The notes beneath the pieces were generated by a model. The model made no database searches. It was not told the DNA's origin and saw only the letters and a program-made list of their open reading frames with translations. 64,000 nt of DNA from Candidatus Bathyarchaeia archaeon. Lineage in GTDB: Archaea > Thermoproteota > Bathyarchaeia > Bathyarchaeales > Bathycorpusculaceae. Numbering within the stretch: position 1 is the stretch's first letter; every line of letters begins with the position of its first letter. Location of the stretch: assembly GCA_041447175.1 (NCBI GenBank), contig CP166960.1:1876519-1940518 (forward strand). The letters run 5' to 3'. Of the stretch, positions 34,274-42,633 are shown one piece after another. Made by a program: the position numbers and the translations under genes.

Positions 34274-35839
34274 TTGAAGGTACTACTAATCACAGGAATC
34301 CTCGCTGAGGAAATCATCAAACAATTCGCCAAACAAAGCAGTGTCGAAACTGAGGTGCTTGCCCTCAAAGTGCCTGTGGCAGCATTTTTAACTCCCCAAA
34401 CTATCAATCAAGCTCTCAAACAAACCAGCCTTGAAGGGGTTGATATGGTTTTGGTTCCCGGGTTGATGCGGGGTGACGCTGCAGAAATCACCAAGGAGGT
34501 TGGGGTGGCAGCGTTTAAGGGTCCAAAGTACGCTGCGGATTTGCCGACGGTGTTGGATTTGTTGGAGGAAGTTACCCTTTCAACCGTGACGCCTGCATGC
34601 AAACTGTTAAGGGAGCGGATTAAGCAAAAGGCATTGGAGGAGTTGGCAAAGGTTGAAGAAAACAGAGACCAACTGCTCAAGAACCCCGCCAACATGGTCA
34701 TCAATGATTTGGCGGTGGGCAAAGATTTTCCCATGCGGGTTCTGGCAGAAGTTGTAGATGCTGCTCTTATGTCTGATGAAGAAATTCAGAGTCTTGCTAA
34801 GAAGTATGTGCAGAATGGAGCGGACCTTATTGATGTGGGGATGGTTGCGGGAGAAAGCCGCCCTGCCGACGCTGCACGCGTGGTTAAAGCCGTGAAAGAA
34901 GCCGTAAAGGTACCCGTGAGTATCGACACATTGGACCCCGCAGAGATAGAAGTTGCAGTTTCTGCAGGCGCGGACTTAGTTTTGAGTGTGGATGCGGGAA
35001 ACCTTGAAGCAGTCGCGCCGTTCGCCAAAAAAGCCGCGGTGGTTGCTATTCCAACTAACCAGCGGGAAGGGTTCTTCCCGAAAAGCGCTCAAGAGCGGGT
35101 CGCGTTGCTTGAAGAAATCGTTACCAAAGCCAAGAAACTGGGAGTCACCAGAATTATGGGGGATTTGATTTTGGAGCCTTCAAACATTTTGGAGTCATTC
35201 ATGGCGTACCGCGAGTTTGCCCGCCGAAACCCAGAGGTACCCATTTTTGTTGGGGTTTCCAACGTGACGGAGTTGATGGATGCGGATTCAGTGGGCGTAA
35301 ATGCGCTGCTTGCCCGTTTATCCTCCGAAGTGGACGGCTGCATGCTTTTAGCAACCGAGAAAAGCAACAAAGCCAAAGGAACCGTAGTCGAAGAGGCTGC
35401 CGCCTGCAAGATGATGTTTCTTGCCAAAAAACGAGGCTCGGTGCCTAAAGACCTTGGAGTAACCCTGTTAATGCTTAAGGATAAGCATAGACGCGAAGAA
35501 CCCTACAACCGAGAAACAGAAAACCAAGCATCAGTGATTGAAGCAACGGAAAATGGGGGACAGTTTTTGGTGGATACTAAAGGGGCGTTTCGGGTTTCCG
35601 TGGACCGACAGGAAGAAGCCATTGTTGCGGTGCATTATTCGTCGCTGGACATGGAGAAACCCGACGCGGTAATCAAGGGCAAGAGCGCTGAGGCTGTTTA
35701 TAGGCAGATTGTGGAGAGGGAACTAGTTGGCAAGGTTGACCACGCGGCTTATGTGGGCGCGGAGTTGGCTAAAGCTGAAATTGCTCTGAAAACGGGGAAG
35801 GGCTACATTCAGGATGCTGCTCTGTTTGAGCAGCAATAG
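34274..35839 (+). CDS. Dihydropteroate synthase-like protein (archaeal, H4MPT pathway)
   Basis: About 521 residues. The N-terminal domain (1-130) is the archaeal extension beginning MKVLLITGILAEE. A TIM barrel like dihydropteroate synthase follows: GADLIDVGMVAGESRP, VPVSIDTLDPAEIEVAV, DLVLSVDAGN, IMGDLILEP. The C-terminal part (about 390-521) is a separate beta-rich domain. It is thought to join the pterin to the ribofuranosylaminobenzene unit. The TTG at 34274, 11 bases after the previous stop, is the sensible start; the frame is open much further upstream only as a shadow of the RFAP synthase gene. Confidence 0.88.
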   Translation: MKVLLITGILAEEIIKQFAKQSSVETEVLALKVPVAAFLTPQTINQALKQTSLEGVDMVLVPGLMRGDAAEITKEVGVAAFKGPKYAADLPTVLDLLEEVTLSTVTPACKLLRERIKQKALEELAKVEENRDQLLKNPANMVINDLAVGKDFPMRVLAEVVDAALMSDEEIQSLAKKYVQNGADLIDVGMVAGESRPADAARVVKAVKEAVKVPVSIDTLDPAEIEVAVSAGADLVLSVDAGNLEAVAPFAKKAAVVAIPTNQREGFFPKSAQERVALLEEIVTKAKKLGVTRIMGDLILEPSNILESFMAYREFARRNPEVPIFVGVSNVTELMDADSVGVNALLARLSSEVDGCMLLATEKSNKAKGTVVEEAAACKMMFLAKKRGSVPKDLGVTLLMLKDKHRREEPYNRETENQASVIEATENGGQFLVDTKGAFRVSVDRQEEAIVAVHYSSLDMEKPDAVIKGKSAEAVYRQIVERELVGKVDHAAYVGAELAKAEIALKTGKGYIQDAALFEQQ

Positions 35840-35883
35840 TTATCTAAGTTAACGGTTGTGATTAAGAAAATAAAAGGGGACGG

Positions 35884-36645
35884 TTATGTGTCCCTAAAGA
35901 GGGATTTTTTGAGCACTCTTATCAAGGGTGCCCCAATCACTACCGCCAACAGAATTAGCGCAAGCCGCTCGAAGGGATACACCAAGAATATACCTGTCCA
36001 AATTCCATTAAAAGCAGCAGGTTCAATGTAACCAAGCGGCTGAGCAAGTACGGTTTCGAAGAGTATGTTCCCCATCAGGTGCTGCATCATTGTTCCTATG
36101 AACACCAAAATTGTCAGTCCAGCGGTGAGTCTTCCAGGTTTCAGTGAGTTAACCCATGGACCTGCTTTGCGGCCCAAGGGGGAAATAAGCACACCCAAAG
36201 CCACTATGTGTAGCCAGACAAACGGGAACAGGAAGCTTGTTTCGCCGATGTTGATGCTGATTAAAATGCTTGTTAGAGGATACGCCAAAAACGCCACTAA
36301 TAGGGCAACGTTGAGAAGTACAACGGGCGCCCATTTGCGTCGAATAAGAAGCCCCACGGCAACTGCGTTTACTAGTGCGGGAAGAAAGTCTAAACCTAAG
36401 AAAATCACGGGTTTTCCCATCGCCATAGCCAGAAACGTGCCTATTACTACGCTTGCGCCACCTCCGAAGGGACCGAGAATTATGCCGTACAGGGGAGCTA
36501 GTACGTCTGATAAGGAGAAGCTGGCGCCTTGCGCTCCTATCATGGGGATTGTTTGCATGATTCTGAGGACAGCGTAGAGGGCGGAAAATACCGCGATGGA
36601 TGCAATCATTTTTGTTCGGTTGTTAATTTTTTTTGTGTTGCTCAA
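35884..36645 (-). CDS. ECF transporter S component, copy 2
   Basis: A 253-residue membrane protein with six or seven helices. It has an S-component signature: MIASIAVFSALYAVLRIM, then FSLSDVLAPLYGIILGPFGG, which is near-identical in placement to copy 1. Copies 1 and 2 are clearly different genes, so they may carry different substrates under the same repressor. It converges on the H4MPT gene cluster with a 44-base gap. Confidence 0.8.
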   Translation of the reverse strand: MSNTKKINNRTKMIASIAVFSALYAVLRIMQTIPMIGAQGASFSLSDVLAPLYGIILGPFGGGASVVIGTFLAMAMGKPVIFLGLDFLPALVNAVAVGLLIRRKWAPVVLLNVALLVAFLAYPLTSILISINIGETSFLFPFVWLHIVALGVLISPLGRKAGPWVNSLKPGRLTAGLTILVFIGTMMQHLMGNILFETVLAQPLGYIEPAAFNGIWTGIFLVYPFERLALILLAVVIGAPLIRVLKKSLFRDT

Positions 36646-36674
36646 CTACGGGCGCTCCAAGGAATTTTTTTCAC

Positions 36675-36709
36675 TGCTGTGTAGTTTTTTACACTACTCT
36701 ATAAAAAAG
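36675..36709 (-). promoter_or_regulatory. Promoter with palindromic operator, shared with 32524-32557
   Basis: On the minus strand a TATA element (CTTTTTTATAG) is followed by AGTGTAAAAAACTACACA (36695-36678), then GCA. The arms GTGTA/TACAC, the trailing CTACACAGCA and the distance from the TATA box match the element upstream of the other ECF gene. The ATG is 33 bases further on. Confidence 0.6.
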
Positions 36710-36946
36710 TTCCGCATCCACGCAGTCAGCGACAGCCTAAACACGCAACCCAAACAAGCCTTGCGGCTGCTTCCCGAGGCTTTGAAAGGGAAATTTAAGG
36801 TTCAAACACGAATTAGGATTTAAAATTTGGCTTATTAATGTACAGAGCCAGTTTTCACAGGGTTTCACGCTGTATAGCCGATAAGACGGGGTTTTAGCAA
36901 ATTTTAAATATGAAATGCGTGCAAATTAAAAAATGAGGTTGAAATC

Positions 36947-37000
36947 GTGGCCAAAAAAGCAGCAAAGAAAACTACCAAAAAAACCACCAAGAAAAAATGA
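36947..37000 (+). CDS. Tiny Lys/Thr-rich basic protein (17 residues)
   Basis: GTG start, then AKKAAKKTTKKTTKKK and TGA. It is preceded by a TATA-like TTTTAAATATG (36902-36912), the right distance for a start near 36930, and by a GAGGTTGA Shine-Dalgarno. A T-rich run (37025-37040) after the stop could end the transcript. The repeat resembles the tails of H1-like DNA-binding proteins. It stands alone with its own signals, so it is probably a real small gene; a role in binding DNA or RNA is inference. Confidence 0.5.
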   Translation: MAKKAAKKTTKKTTKKK

Positions 37001-37104
37001 ATTGCTAACAACAACTTCTATCCCTAATTTTTCTTTTTCTGTGTCAGGTTGAATTTGGAAATCGTGAAAAATGTTGCAGTTTTAGGGTGACGTAAAACAA
37101 CAAA

Positions 37105-37114
37105 TCTTTTATAC
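37105..37114 (+). promoter_or_regulatory. TATA box of the tandem ferritin-like gene
   Basis: TCTTTTATAC lies 39-48 bases before the ATG at 37153, giving a start near 37137 and a leader of about 16 bases. Confidence 0.5.
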
Positions 37115-37152
37115 CTTTTCAGTACAACCTCCTAGTAGAGTTGTGATTTGTT

Positions 37153-38133
37153 ATGGCAGTTAAACCTAGCCCCGAATATTTCACTCTTTTAAATCAAGCA
37201 GTTGCACGCGAAATACAAGTTTCTATCCAATATCTGCTTCAGCACACAAAAATGGAAAAACTCACCCGTAAAGTCATCCCTGAAAACATTTTGCTGGACA
37301 AAACCACCTACGAAGCCGTCGGCAAGTTCCTCAAAGACTTCGCCATCGTCGAAATGAAGCATGCCGCAGACATCATGGAGCGCATCTACTACCTTGGCGG
37401 GTCCGCCACCACCAAATCAGACCAAGTCTACGTTGGCAACAGCCTAAGTGAATTCGCCAAAAACGGCGTAAAAGCCGAAGAAGAAGCATTAACGCTCTAC
37501 CGCCAAATCATCAAAGAAGCATGCGCAATTGGAGACCGAGAAACTCTTCGGATGTTTGAAAGAATCTACAAAGAGGAAGAGGAGCACCTGTTCAAATTCC
37601 AAGAATACGCAAACTTCCAAGGTGAACCCCAAGAAACAGAGCAAGCCCCCGTGTCTGAGTGGCGAAAAATCTTCACCCCCGACTACTTTGACCTTCTAAA
37701 CAAAGCGGTTGCCTCCGAAATCTCCGCCATCATTCAATACACAAACCAGCATGAAAAAGCCAGCGCCCTGCCCCTGAGGACGAAAAACACCGCATTAGAA
37801 GCCATCCAAGACAGCAACAAAGCCAAAGTCATCAGTGACCTGCTCAAAACCGTTTTCATGGCAGAAATGGACCACCTTGAAAAAATCACTGAGCGCATTT
37901 ACCTGCTGGAAGGCGAAGCCACATATACCCCTGACCCTCTGCCTCAAGTAGGCGAAACCGTAGGAGACTTCCTCAAATTGGATCAGGAAGCTGAAAACTA
38001 TGCATTGGTGCTGTACCGCCAAATCATAGAGGAAGCCAGAAAACGCGGCGACAACAAAACAAGGATGATGTTTGAAGAAATCATCAGCCAGGAAGAAGAC
38101 CACTACTGGATGTTTGACGACTACGTGAAATAA
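37153..38133 (+). CDS. Tandem ferritin-like (bacterioferritin/rubrerythrin-type) protein
   Basis: A 326-residue protein made of two ferritin-like four-helix bundles in one chain. Repeat 1 (about 8-155): REIQVSIQYLLQH, VEMKHAADIMERIYYLGG, EEEALTLYRQIIKEA, EEEEHLFKF. Repeat 2 (about 175-326): SEISAIIQYTNQH, AEMDHLEKITERIYLLEG, QEAENYALVLYRQIIEEA, SQEEDHYWMF. Each has the paired Glu and ExxH ligands of a di-iron site. Single-domain relatives are about 150 residues, so this is a gene duplication and fusion. Iron storage or peroxide detoxification are the likely roles. Confidence 0.85.
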   Translation: MAVKPSPEYFTLLNQAVAREIQVSIQYLLQHTKMEKLTRKVIPENILLDKTTYEAVGKFLKDFAIVEMKHAADIMERIYYLGGSATTKSDQVYVGNSLSEFAKNGVKAEEEALTLYRQIIKEACAIGDRETLRMFERIYKEEEEHLFKFQEYANFQGEPQETEQAPVSEWRKIFTPDYFDLLNKAVASEISAIIQYTNQHEKASALPLRTKNTALEAIQDSNKAKVISDLLKTVFMAEMDHLEKITERIYLLEGEATYTPDPLPQVGETVGDFLKLDQEAENYALVLYRQIIEEARKRGDNKTRMMFEEIISQEEDHYWMFDDYVK

Positions 38134-38236
38134 CTTTTCACTTTTTCTTCGTTTTTCTTTAGCTGCGTTGTGGTTTACTGTTTTTGTGGTAGGTCAGCTA
38201 CTTCTCTGAGCCCCTTCCCATCTAACGTTTCGAGGG

Positions 38237-38953
38237 CTAATTGGCTTCCGTCAGCATCAGGGTTTCAGTCACCAAGGGCAAACTTGCTTGCGAGAGGGTG
38301 TAGGTTACGTTCAAGCCGTCGCGGCTTTCGTTGATGAAACCTGTTTCGCGCAGACGCTTCATCTGCCAAGTCAGCCCTTGGGAAGAAATCCGCACCCGCA
38401 CCGCTAACTCATGATGCGACAGCCGTTTCCCCAACAACAACGCCTTCAGTATGCTTCGGACAGTGCCCAGCCGCGCGGAAGCAATCGCCTCCATTTCCTC
38501 ACATGAGAACCTGCGCGCCGACGCAAAAAACCGTTTGTATCTGCCCTTTCGAAAACTCGTAATCAAACCACTTCTCTGCAACTGCGCAAGATGAAACTGC
38601 ACCACCCCAATGGACAAGCCCAAGCCGCCGCAGATTGCACGAAACTGGACGCCAGGGTTGCCTTGGATGAAATTGAAAATTTCTGTACGGTTGATGTTTT
38701 GGGGCAGTGTTGCCTTCTCCGCAAAAAATGGTTGAGGCAAAACGCTTGGTGCCAAGCAGGCGAAGGCGTCGCAGTTGGGGACGGGGCTATTTCGCAGCAG
38801 ACTCAGGACGCGGGCAGTTAGTTTTTGGTTGAGAGCTGTTTGGGTGGTTTGGACCCACGCATCAACTTCTTGTTGCCGCTGCATCAATGCGATCAAGGAA
38901 AAAGCCATGATGAGAACTAAACAGGCTGTTACCAAGCTTTTGTTCAGTTTCAC
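38237..38953 (-). CDS. Membrane-anchored winged-helix regulator with two HTH domains
   Basis: A 238-residue protein. An N-terminal transmembrane helix or uncleaved signal (about 7-25) is followed by a linker with two Cys. Two winged-helix domains follow (about 88-150 and 155-225), the first with LSIGVVQFHLAQLQRSGLI and the second with RISSQGLTWQMKRLRETGFI. Tandem wHTH with a membrane anchor is a recurrent archaeal design for sensing envelope signals. It ends near the ferritin-like gene (convergent) and is the next gene after the injection-system remnant, so it could have regulated that locus; this is a guess. Confidence 0.75.
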   Translation of the reverse strand: MKLNKSLVTACLVLIMAFSLIALMQRQQEVDAWVQTTQTALNQKLTARVLSLLRNSPVPNCDAFACLAPSVLPQPFFAEKATLPQNINRTEIFNFIQGNPGVQFRAICGGLGLSIGVVQFHLAQLQRSGLITSFRKGRYKRFFASARRFSCEEMEAIASARLGTVRSILKALLLGKRLSHHELAVRVRISSQGLTWQMKRLRETGFINESRDGLNVTYTLSQASLPLVTETLMLTEAN

Positions 38954-39086
38954 CGTGCGTCTCCCACATCTACCATTATTGGGGAAGCATTTTTAGTTTT
39001 TTCTGTAAACAAACGTACTATTGTCAGTTGCCTTGGAAAAAACTAAGGAAAAAAGGGTTATTTTTTTGGTTTTGTATTTAAAGTTT

Positions 39087-39868
39087 TCACGGTTTTTGCG
39101 GTACTGACTTTTTTGCTGCCGAAAGCGTTGAAACACGTGCCGCTGAACTTACCACTCTGGAACGTGCACCTACGCCTGCCGCCGATGAAGAAGATGAAGG
39201 CGTAGAGGATGAGGTTGTGGAGGCAGCTTGGTTTGTTGCGGCGATTTGGCTTGCTACGTGCCCAAGAACGGTTGAGCCTATGGCATCCTTGTAGAGATAA
39301 GCGAGTTTGGTGTCAAGTTAAAGCTGATTGTGGCAGACGGTGTAGCCTAAGGAGCCGCTTTTGAGCTCGCCCAGACCCAAAACTCTCAGGCACATGTCGA
39401 TGCTTGCACGGATGGGGTTAAGTTCCAAATCGAAAGCCAGCTCAACAACTTAAGGCTAACTAAACGTGTCGGCAGCAACCGATTAGGTCCCCACCAGAAC
39501 AGAACCACTTTCGCCGTGGATTCAGCCGAAGAGGTAATCATGGATTGCAAAGTTGCCAAAGCAGGGGTCAAACCGTTTTGTGCTACGCTTGAGTTTTGTT
39601 CGGGGTGTTCCAGTTGGTCGGCGGCGTCAAGTTCCAACATCAAATTAAAGAATTCAACAGGTGAACCCTGAGCGGGGGACGCTTTCGCTTCGGGCATTGG
39701 AGTGCCGTCAGCGTTAAAGTAAGACAAACTTCGCTTAAGCTGCTCAGGATTATATTGGAAAGCAAAAACGGTAGCTGCATTTGTCAGGGTTTTTGCCGAG
39801 GGTTCAACAGCGATTAAAGCCGCCTTGATTGCGTTAGACCTTACGAGGGAACTTGACATGTGTTGCAC
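39087..39868 (-). pseudogene. Broken contractile-injection-system hub/tube-cap protein (Pvc7/Afp7-like)
   Basis: The N-terminal 140 codons from 39868 contain FAFQYNPEQLKRSLSYF, SPVEFFNLMLELDAADQLE, LTPALATLQSM and VLFWWGPNRLLPTRLVSL, the conserved string of the eCIS protein that caps the tube or forms the hub. A one-base loss near 39449-39454 then shifts the frame. The continuation VVELAFDLELNPIRASIDMCLRVLGLGEL lies in the next frame, ends at a TAA (39318-39320), and resumes as LDTKLAYLYKDAIGSTVLGH with a Ser/Ala-rich tail to the TGA at 39087-39089. No LysM domain is seen. The gene starts three bases after the tube gene. Confidence 0.75.
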
Positions 39869-39871
39869 CTA

Positions 39872-40393
39872 TTACTTGGCTGGATTGGAGGGCTCAGCGG
39901 GTTCAGTTACGGCTGTGTCGCGTTCCCAGCCTTCGTTCTCCAGCTTAATCATCTGAATGGCAACGGCACTTCCGTTGGCGTCAAGCTCAGGCAAGGCTTG
40001 GTACTCTGAAACCCAACATCGATACACGCGGTAGGCTAAGGCGAGTTGTCCTGCTTCATTGTAGAATTCGAGGGTTATGTCTTTGCGGAAGTCCTTCAGC
40101 GACGCTTCGCTGCCGTATCCTGAACCAAAGTTCCAAACTTTGTTTGCCCACTGCTCAAACGCGGGGTCGTGGGTTACGCCGCGCTCCAGAATCAAGGGTT
40201 CATAGTGTGTTCTGCCGGGGGATTTGCGCACAGTGTTGGGGTCGCCGCCTTCCCTGTGCGTCACAACCTCGGTGACTCGTCTGATGGGCCCGATTTTTGA
40301 GACGCCAGCAACGTATCTGCCGTCCCATTTGATTCGGAATTTGAAATTCTTGTAGGGGTCAAAACGGTGGGGGTTTACTGTGAATTGAGGCAT
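39872..40393 (-). CDS. Contractile injection system tail-tube protein (gp19/Pvc1-5 family)
   Basis: A 173-residue protein matching the inner-tube protein of phage tails and extracellular contractile injection systems. It reads YKNFKFRIKWDGRYVAGVSKIG, TEVVTHREGGDPNTVRKSPGRT, LERGVTHDPAFEQWANKVWN, LKDFRKDITLEFYNEAGQLA and YRVYRCWVSEYQALPELDANG. The frame is intact and a Shine-Dalgarno AGGTGAT precedes the ATG. A TATA-like GGAATATACC lies near 40465. The next gene is the broken hub protein, the order seen in eCIS loci, but no sheath, spike, baseplate or AAA+ ATPase gene is present in the window, so this is an orphan. Confidence 0.85.
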   Translation of the reverse strand: MPQFTVNPHRFDPYKNFKFRIKWDGRYVAGVSKIGPIRRVTEVVTHREGGDPNTVRKSPGRTHYEPLILERGVTHDPAFEQWANKVWNFGSGYGSEASLKDFRKDITLEFYNEAGQLALAYRVYRCWVSEYQALPELDANGSAVAIQMIKLENEGWERDTAVTEPAEPSNPAK

Positions 40394-40517
40394 GAAATCA
40401 CCTGCTTTCCTATCATGGTTCGGCTTTTTTTCAGAGTCAAAAGTCTGTTGAGGGGAAGGAGGTATATTCCGAAACCTTAATTTCGATAGAGCAACCCTCT
40501 ACAATAGAGGCGATTGA

Positions 40518-40661
40518 GTGAAAGAAGACAGCCAAGAAATGCCTCGTTGCGAAAAATGCAAAGAGCCCATAGACCAATGCAAATGCGCTTGTCCCTATTG
40601 CGGCGAAACTTCTGGATGCGACTGCTGCACCGGCTACGGCAGAGCAACAGGCGGCGGATAA
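40518..40661 (+). CDS. Cys-rich mini-protein upstream of the 2-oxoacid oxidoreductase
   Basis: A 47-residue frame (GTG at 40518; ATG at 40539 gives 40 residues) with nine Cys: CEKC, CKCACPYC, CDCC. That is enough for two zinc or Fe-S sites. It ends 46 bases before the alpha subunit of the 2-oxoacid:ferredoxin oxidoreductase and points the same way, so it may be a small redox or zinc accessory of that enzyme. No named family is recognised. Confidence 0.55.
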   Translation: MKEDSQEMPRCEKCKEPIDQCKCACPYCGETSGCDCCTGYGRATGGG

Positions 40662-40707
40662 ACAGGACAGTTCTCGTTCGCTTCTTCTTATCAAAGGTGA
40701 AAAACAA

Positions 40708-42633
40708 ATGGCAATTAAAAGTGTAAACTGGATGGCAGGCGGACCACAGGGAAGCGGCGTGGACACGGCAGCAAACATTTTTGGGCGCGCATGCGGCTAC
40801 GGTGGGCTCTACGTGTTTGGCAGACGAGAGTACCACAGCAACATCAAAGGATTGCACAGCTACTTCCATCTGCGCATGTCCAAAGACGAAATTTTGGCAA
40901 ACATTAACGATGTGGATTTGCTTGCAGCGTTTGATGCGGAAACGGTTGTTAGGCACCTAACTGAGGTGGTTCCTCAGGGCGGAATCATCGTTGACTCCAA
41001 AGAAATGACAAACAAAGTGCTGGATATAGCAACGTTACCACCCGAATTTAAGGCAAAAATGCGCGAGTTCATGCAGGAAAACGGCGTAGGCGAAACCCTC
41101 AAGGATTGGCTGGACTACGCCCAGAAAAAGCAAGTCCAAGTTTTCCCCGTGCCCTACTTGGAATTGCTCAACCAGATTGGGACAAAGCTGGGCATAGCGC
41201 AAATTAGCAAAATCACACGCATGATAAACGTCCTAACCATCGGCATCTCGTTGGCGCTGTTCAAGTTTGACCCTGAACTGGCCGAGAAGACGGTACGGGC
41301 AACCTTTGCCGGGAAGGGCAAAGTTGCAGACATGAACGTAACCGCCCTTAACCTCGCCTACGAATACGCCGAGCAGCACTTCAAAGACAACTTTAAACAC
41401 AGGCTGGAAAAGGTTCCGATAACGGAGGAGAGGGTTTTCCTTACAGGAAACCAAGCTGTCGCCATGGGGAAAGTGTTGGGCGGATGCAGAGTCCAAACAT
41501 ACTACCCAATCACCCCAGCGGCAGACGAAAGCGAATACTTGGAAGCCCACGAGATTTTGAAAACCAGCGAAGAAGACGAGTCGGTTCTTGTTATTCAAAC
41601 GGAAGATGAAATCGCCGCCATAAACTCCGCTTCGGGAGCCGCCTTAGCAGGGGCGCGGGCTGCAACTTCAACCTCAGGACCTGGATTCTCGCTTATGGCG
41701 GAGGGGCTCAGCTGGGCAGGCAACAACGAAGTCCCCGTCGTCGTCACCTACTATCAGCGGGGTGCACCCGCCACGGGGTTGCCTACAAGAAATGGGCAAG
41801 GAGATTTGCGGTTTGCGATGCATGCAGGACACGGCGAGTTCCCACGCATAATCCTCGCGTCAGGAGACATCAAAGAATGCTTCTACGACGCAGCCAAAGT
41901 GTTCAACCTCGCCGAAAAATACCAAACCCCCACCATTCACCTGATGGATAAAGCCATGGCAAACTGCAGCCAAACCTTCCCCGTTTTCGACTACAGCAAA
42001 TTCAAAATTGACCGCGGACAACTCCTCACCGAAAAAGACGTGAAAGGCAAAGACTACCGCCGCTTCCAATTCACGGAAAGCGGGGTTTCGCCTCGAGTGC
42101 CGTTGGGAACTAAAGGCGCTTTGGCGTGGTATACGGGTGATGAACATAACGAGACAGGGCATATCAGCGAGGAGCCGTTTAACCGAATTTTAATGATGGA
42201 GAAGCGTATGAAGAAACTGGATTTAGTGGAAAAAGAGACTCCCCTTGAGGATAAACTGGCTTTCTTTGGAGACCAAACCAGCGAAAACATCATAGTCAGC
42301 TGGGGTTCGCCAAAAGGCGCCATAATCGAGGCGCTGGACATGCTCAAGGAGGAGGGGTTGATGGCAGGTTTTGTGCAGGTGCGCATGGTTGTGCCGTTTC
42401 CTACTGAACTCATGAAAAAAGCCTTGACGGGCAAAAAACGCATAATCGACATCGAGGACAACTATCTGGGGCAACTGGGTGAAGTGGTGAAAGAGAAAAC
42501 AGGCATCGCACCCAACTACCATGTGCTCAAGTACACGGGCAGACCCATGACCACCACCGAAATCCACGGCGCCCTCAAGCATATCTTAATAGGACAAGCA
42601 GCCGAAAGGCAGGTGTTAGACTTTGGTTCTTAA
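40708..42633 (+). CDS. 2-oxoacid:ferredoxin oxidoreductase, fused gamma-alpha subunit
   Basis: A 641-residue subunit. The N-terminal third (about 1-200) is the gamma domain (WMAGGPQGSGVDTAANIF). The rest is the alpha domain with the archaeal YYPITPA motif near residue 268 and the C-terminal TPP-partner segments. With the beta subunit it oxidatively decarboxylates a 2-oxoacid (2-oxoglutarate or a broad range) to acyl-CoA and reduces ferredoxin. The gamma-alpha fusion is the form found in Thermoproteota. The beta gene overlaps its last 11 bases. Confidence 0.92.
   Translation: MAIKSVNWMAGGPQGSGVDTAANIFGRACGYGGLYVFGRREYHSNIKGLHSYFHLRMSKDEILANINDVDLLAAFDAETVVRHLTEVVPQGGIIVDSKEMTNKVLDIATLPPEFKAKMREFMQENGVGETLKDWLDYAQKKQVQVFPVPYLELLNQIGTKLGIAQISKITRMINVLTIGISLALFKFDPELAEKTVRATFAGKGKVADMNVTALNLAYEYAEQHFKDNFKHRLEKVPITEERVFLTGNQAVAMGKVLGGCRVQTYYPITPAADESEYLEAHEILKTSEEDESVLVIQTEDEIAAINSASGAALAGARAATSTSGPGFSLMAEGLSWAGNNEVPVVVTYYQRGAPATGLPTRNGQGDLRFAMHAGHGEFPRIILASGDIKECFYDAAKVFNLAEKYQTPTIHLMDKAMANCSQTFPVFDYSKFKIDRGQLLTEKDVKGKDYRRFQFTESGVSPRVPLGTKGALAWYTGDEHNETGHISEEPFNRILMMEKRMKKLDLVEKETPLEDKLAFFGDQTSENIIVSWGSPKGAIIEALDMLKEEGLMAGFVQVRMVVPFPTELMKKALTGKKRIIDIEDNYLGQLGEVVKEKTGIAPNYHVLKYTGRPMTTTEIHGALKHILIGQAAERQVLDFGS

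Noticed and set aside
40437-40956. Two minus-strand frames over the start of the oxidoreductase operon
   Set aside because: Both are antisense to the Cys-rich gene and the alpha subunit, with no domain similarity.
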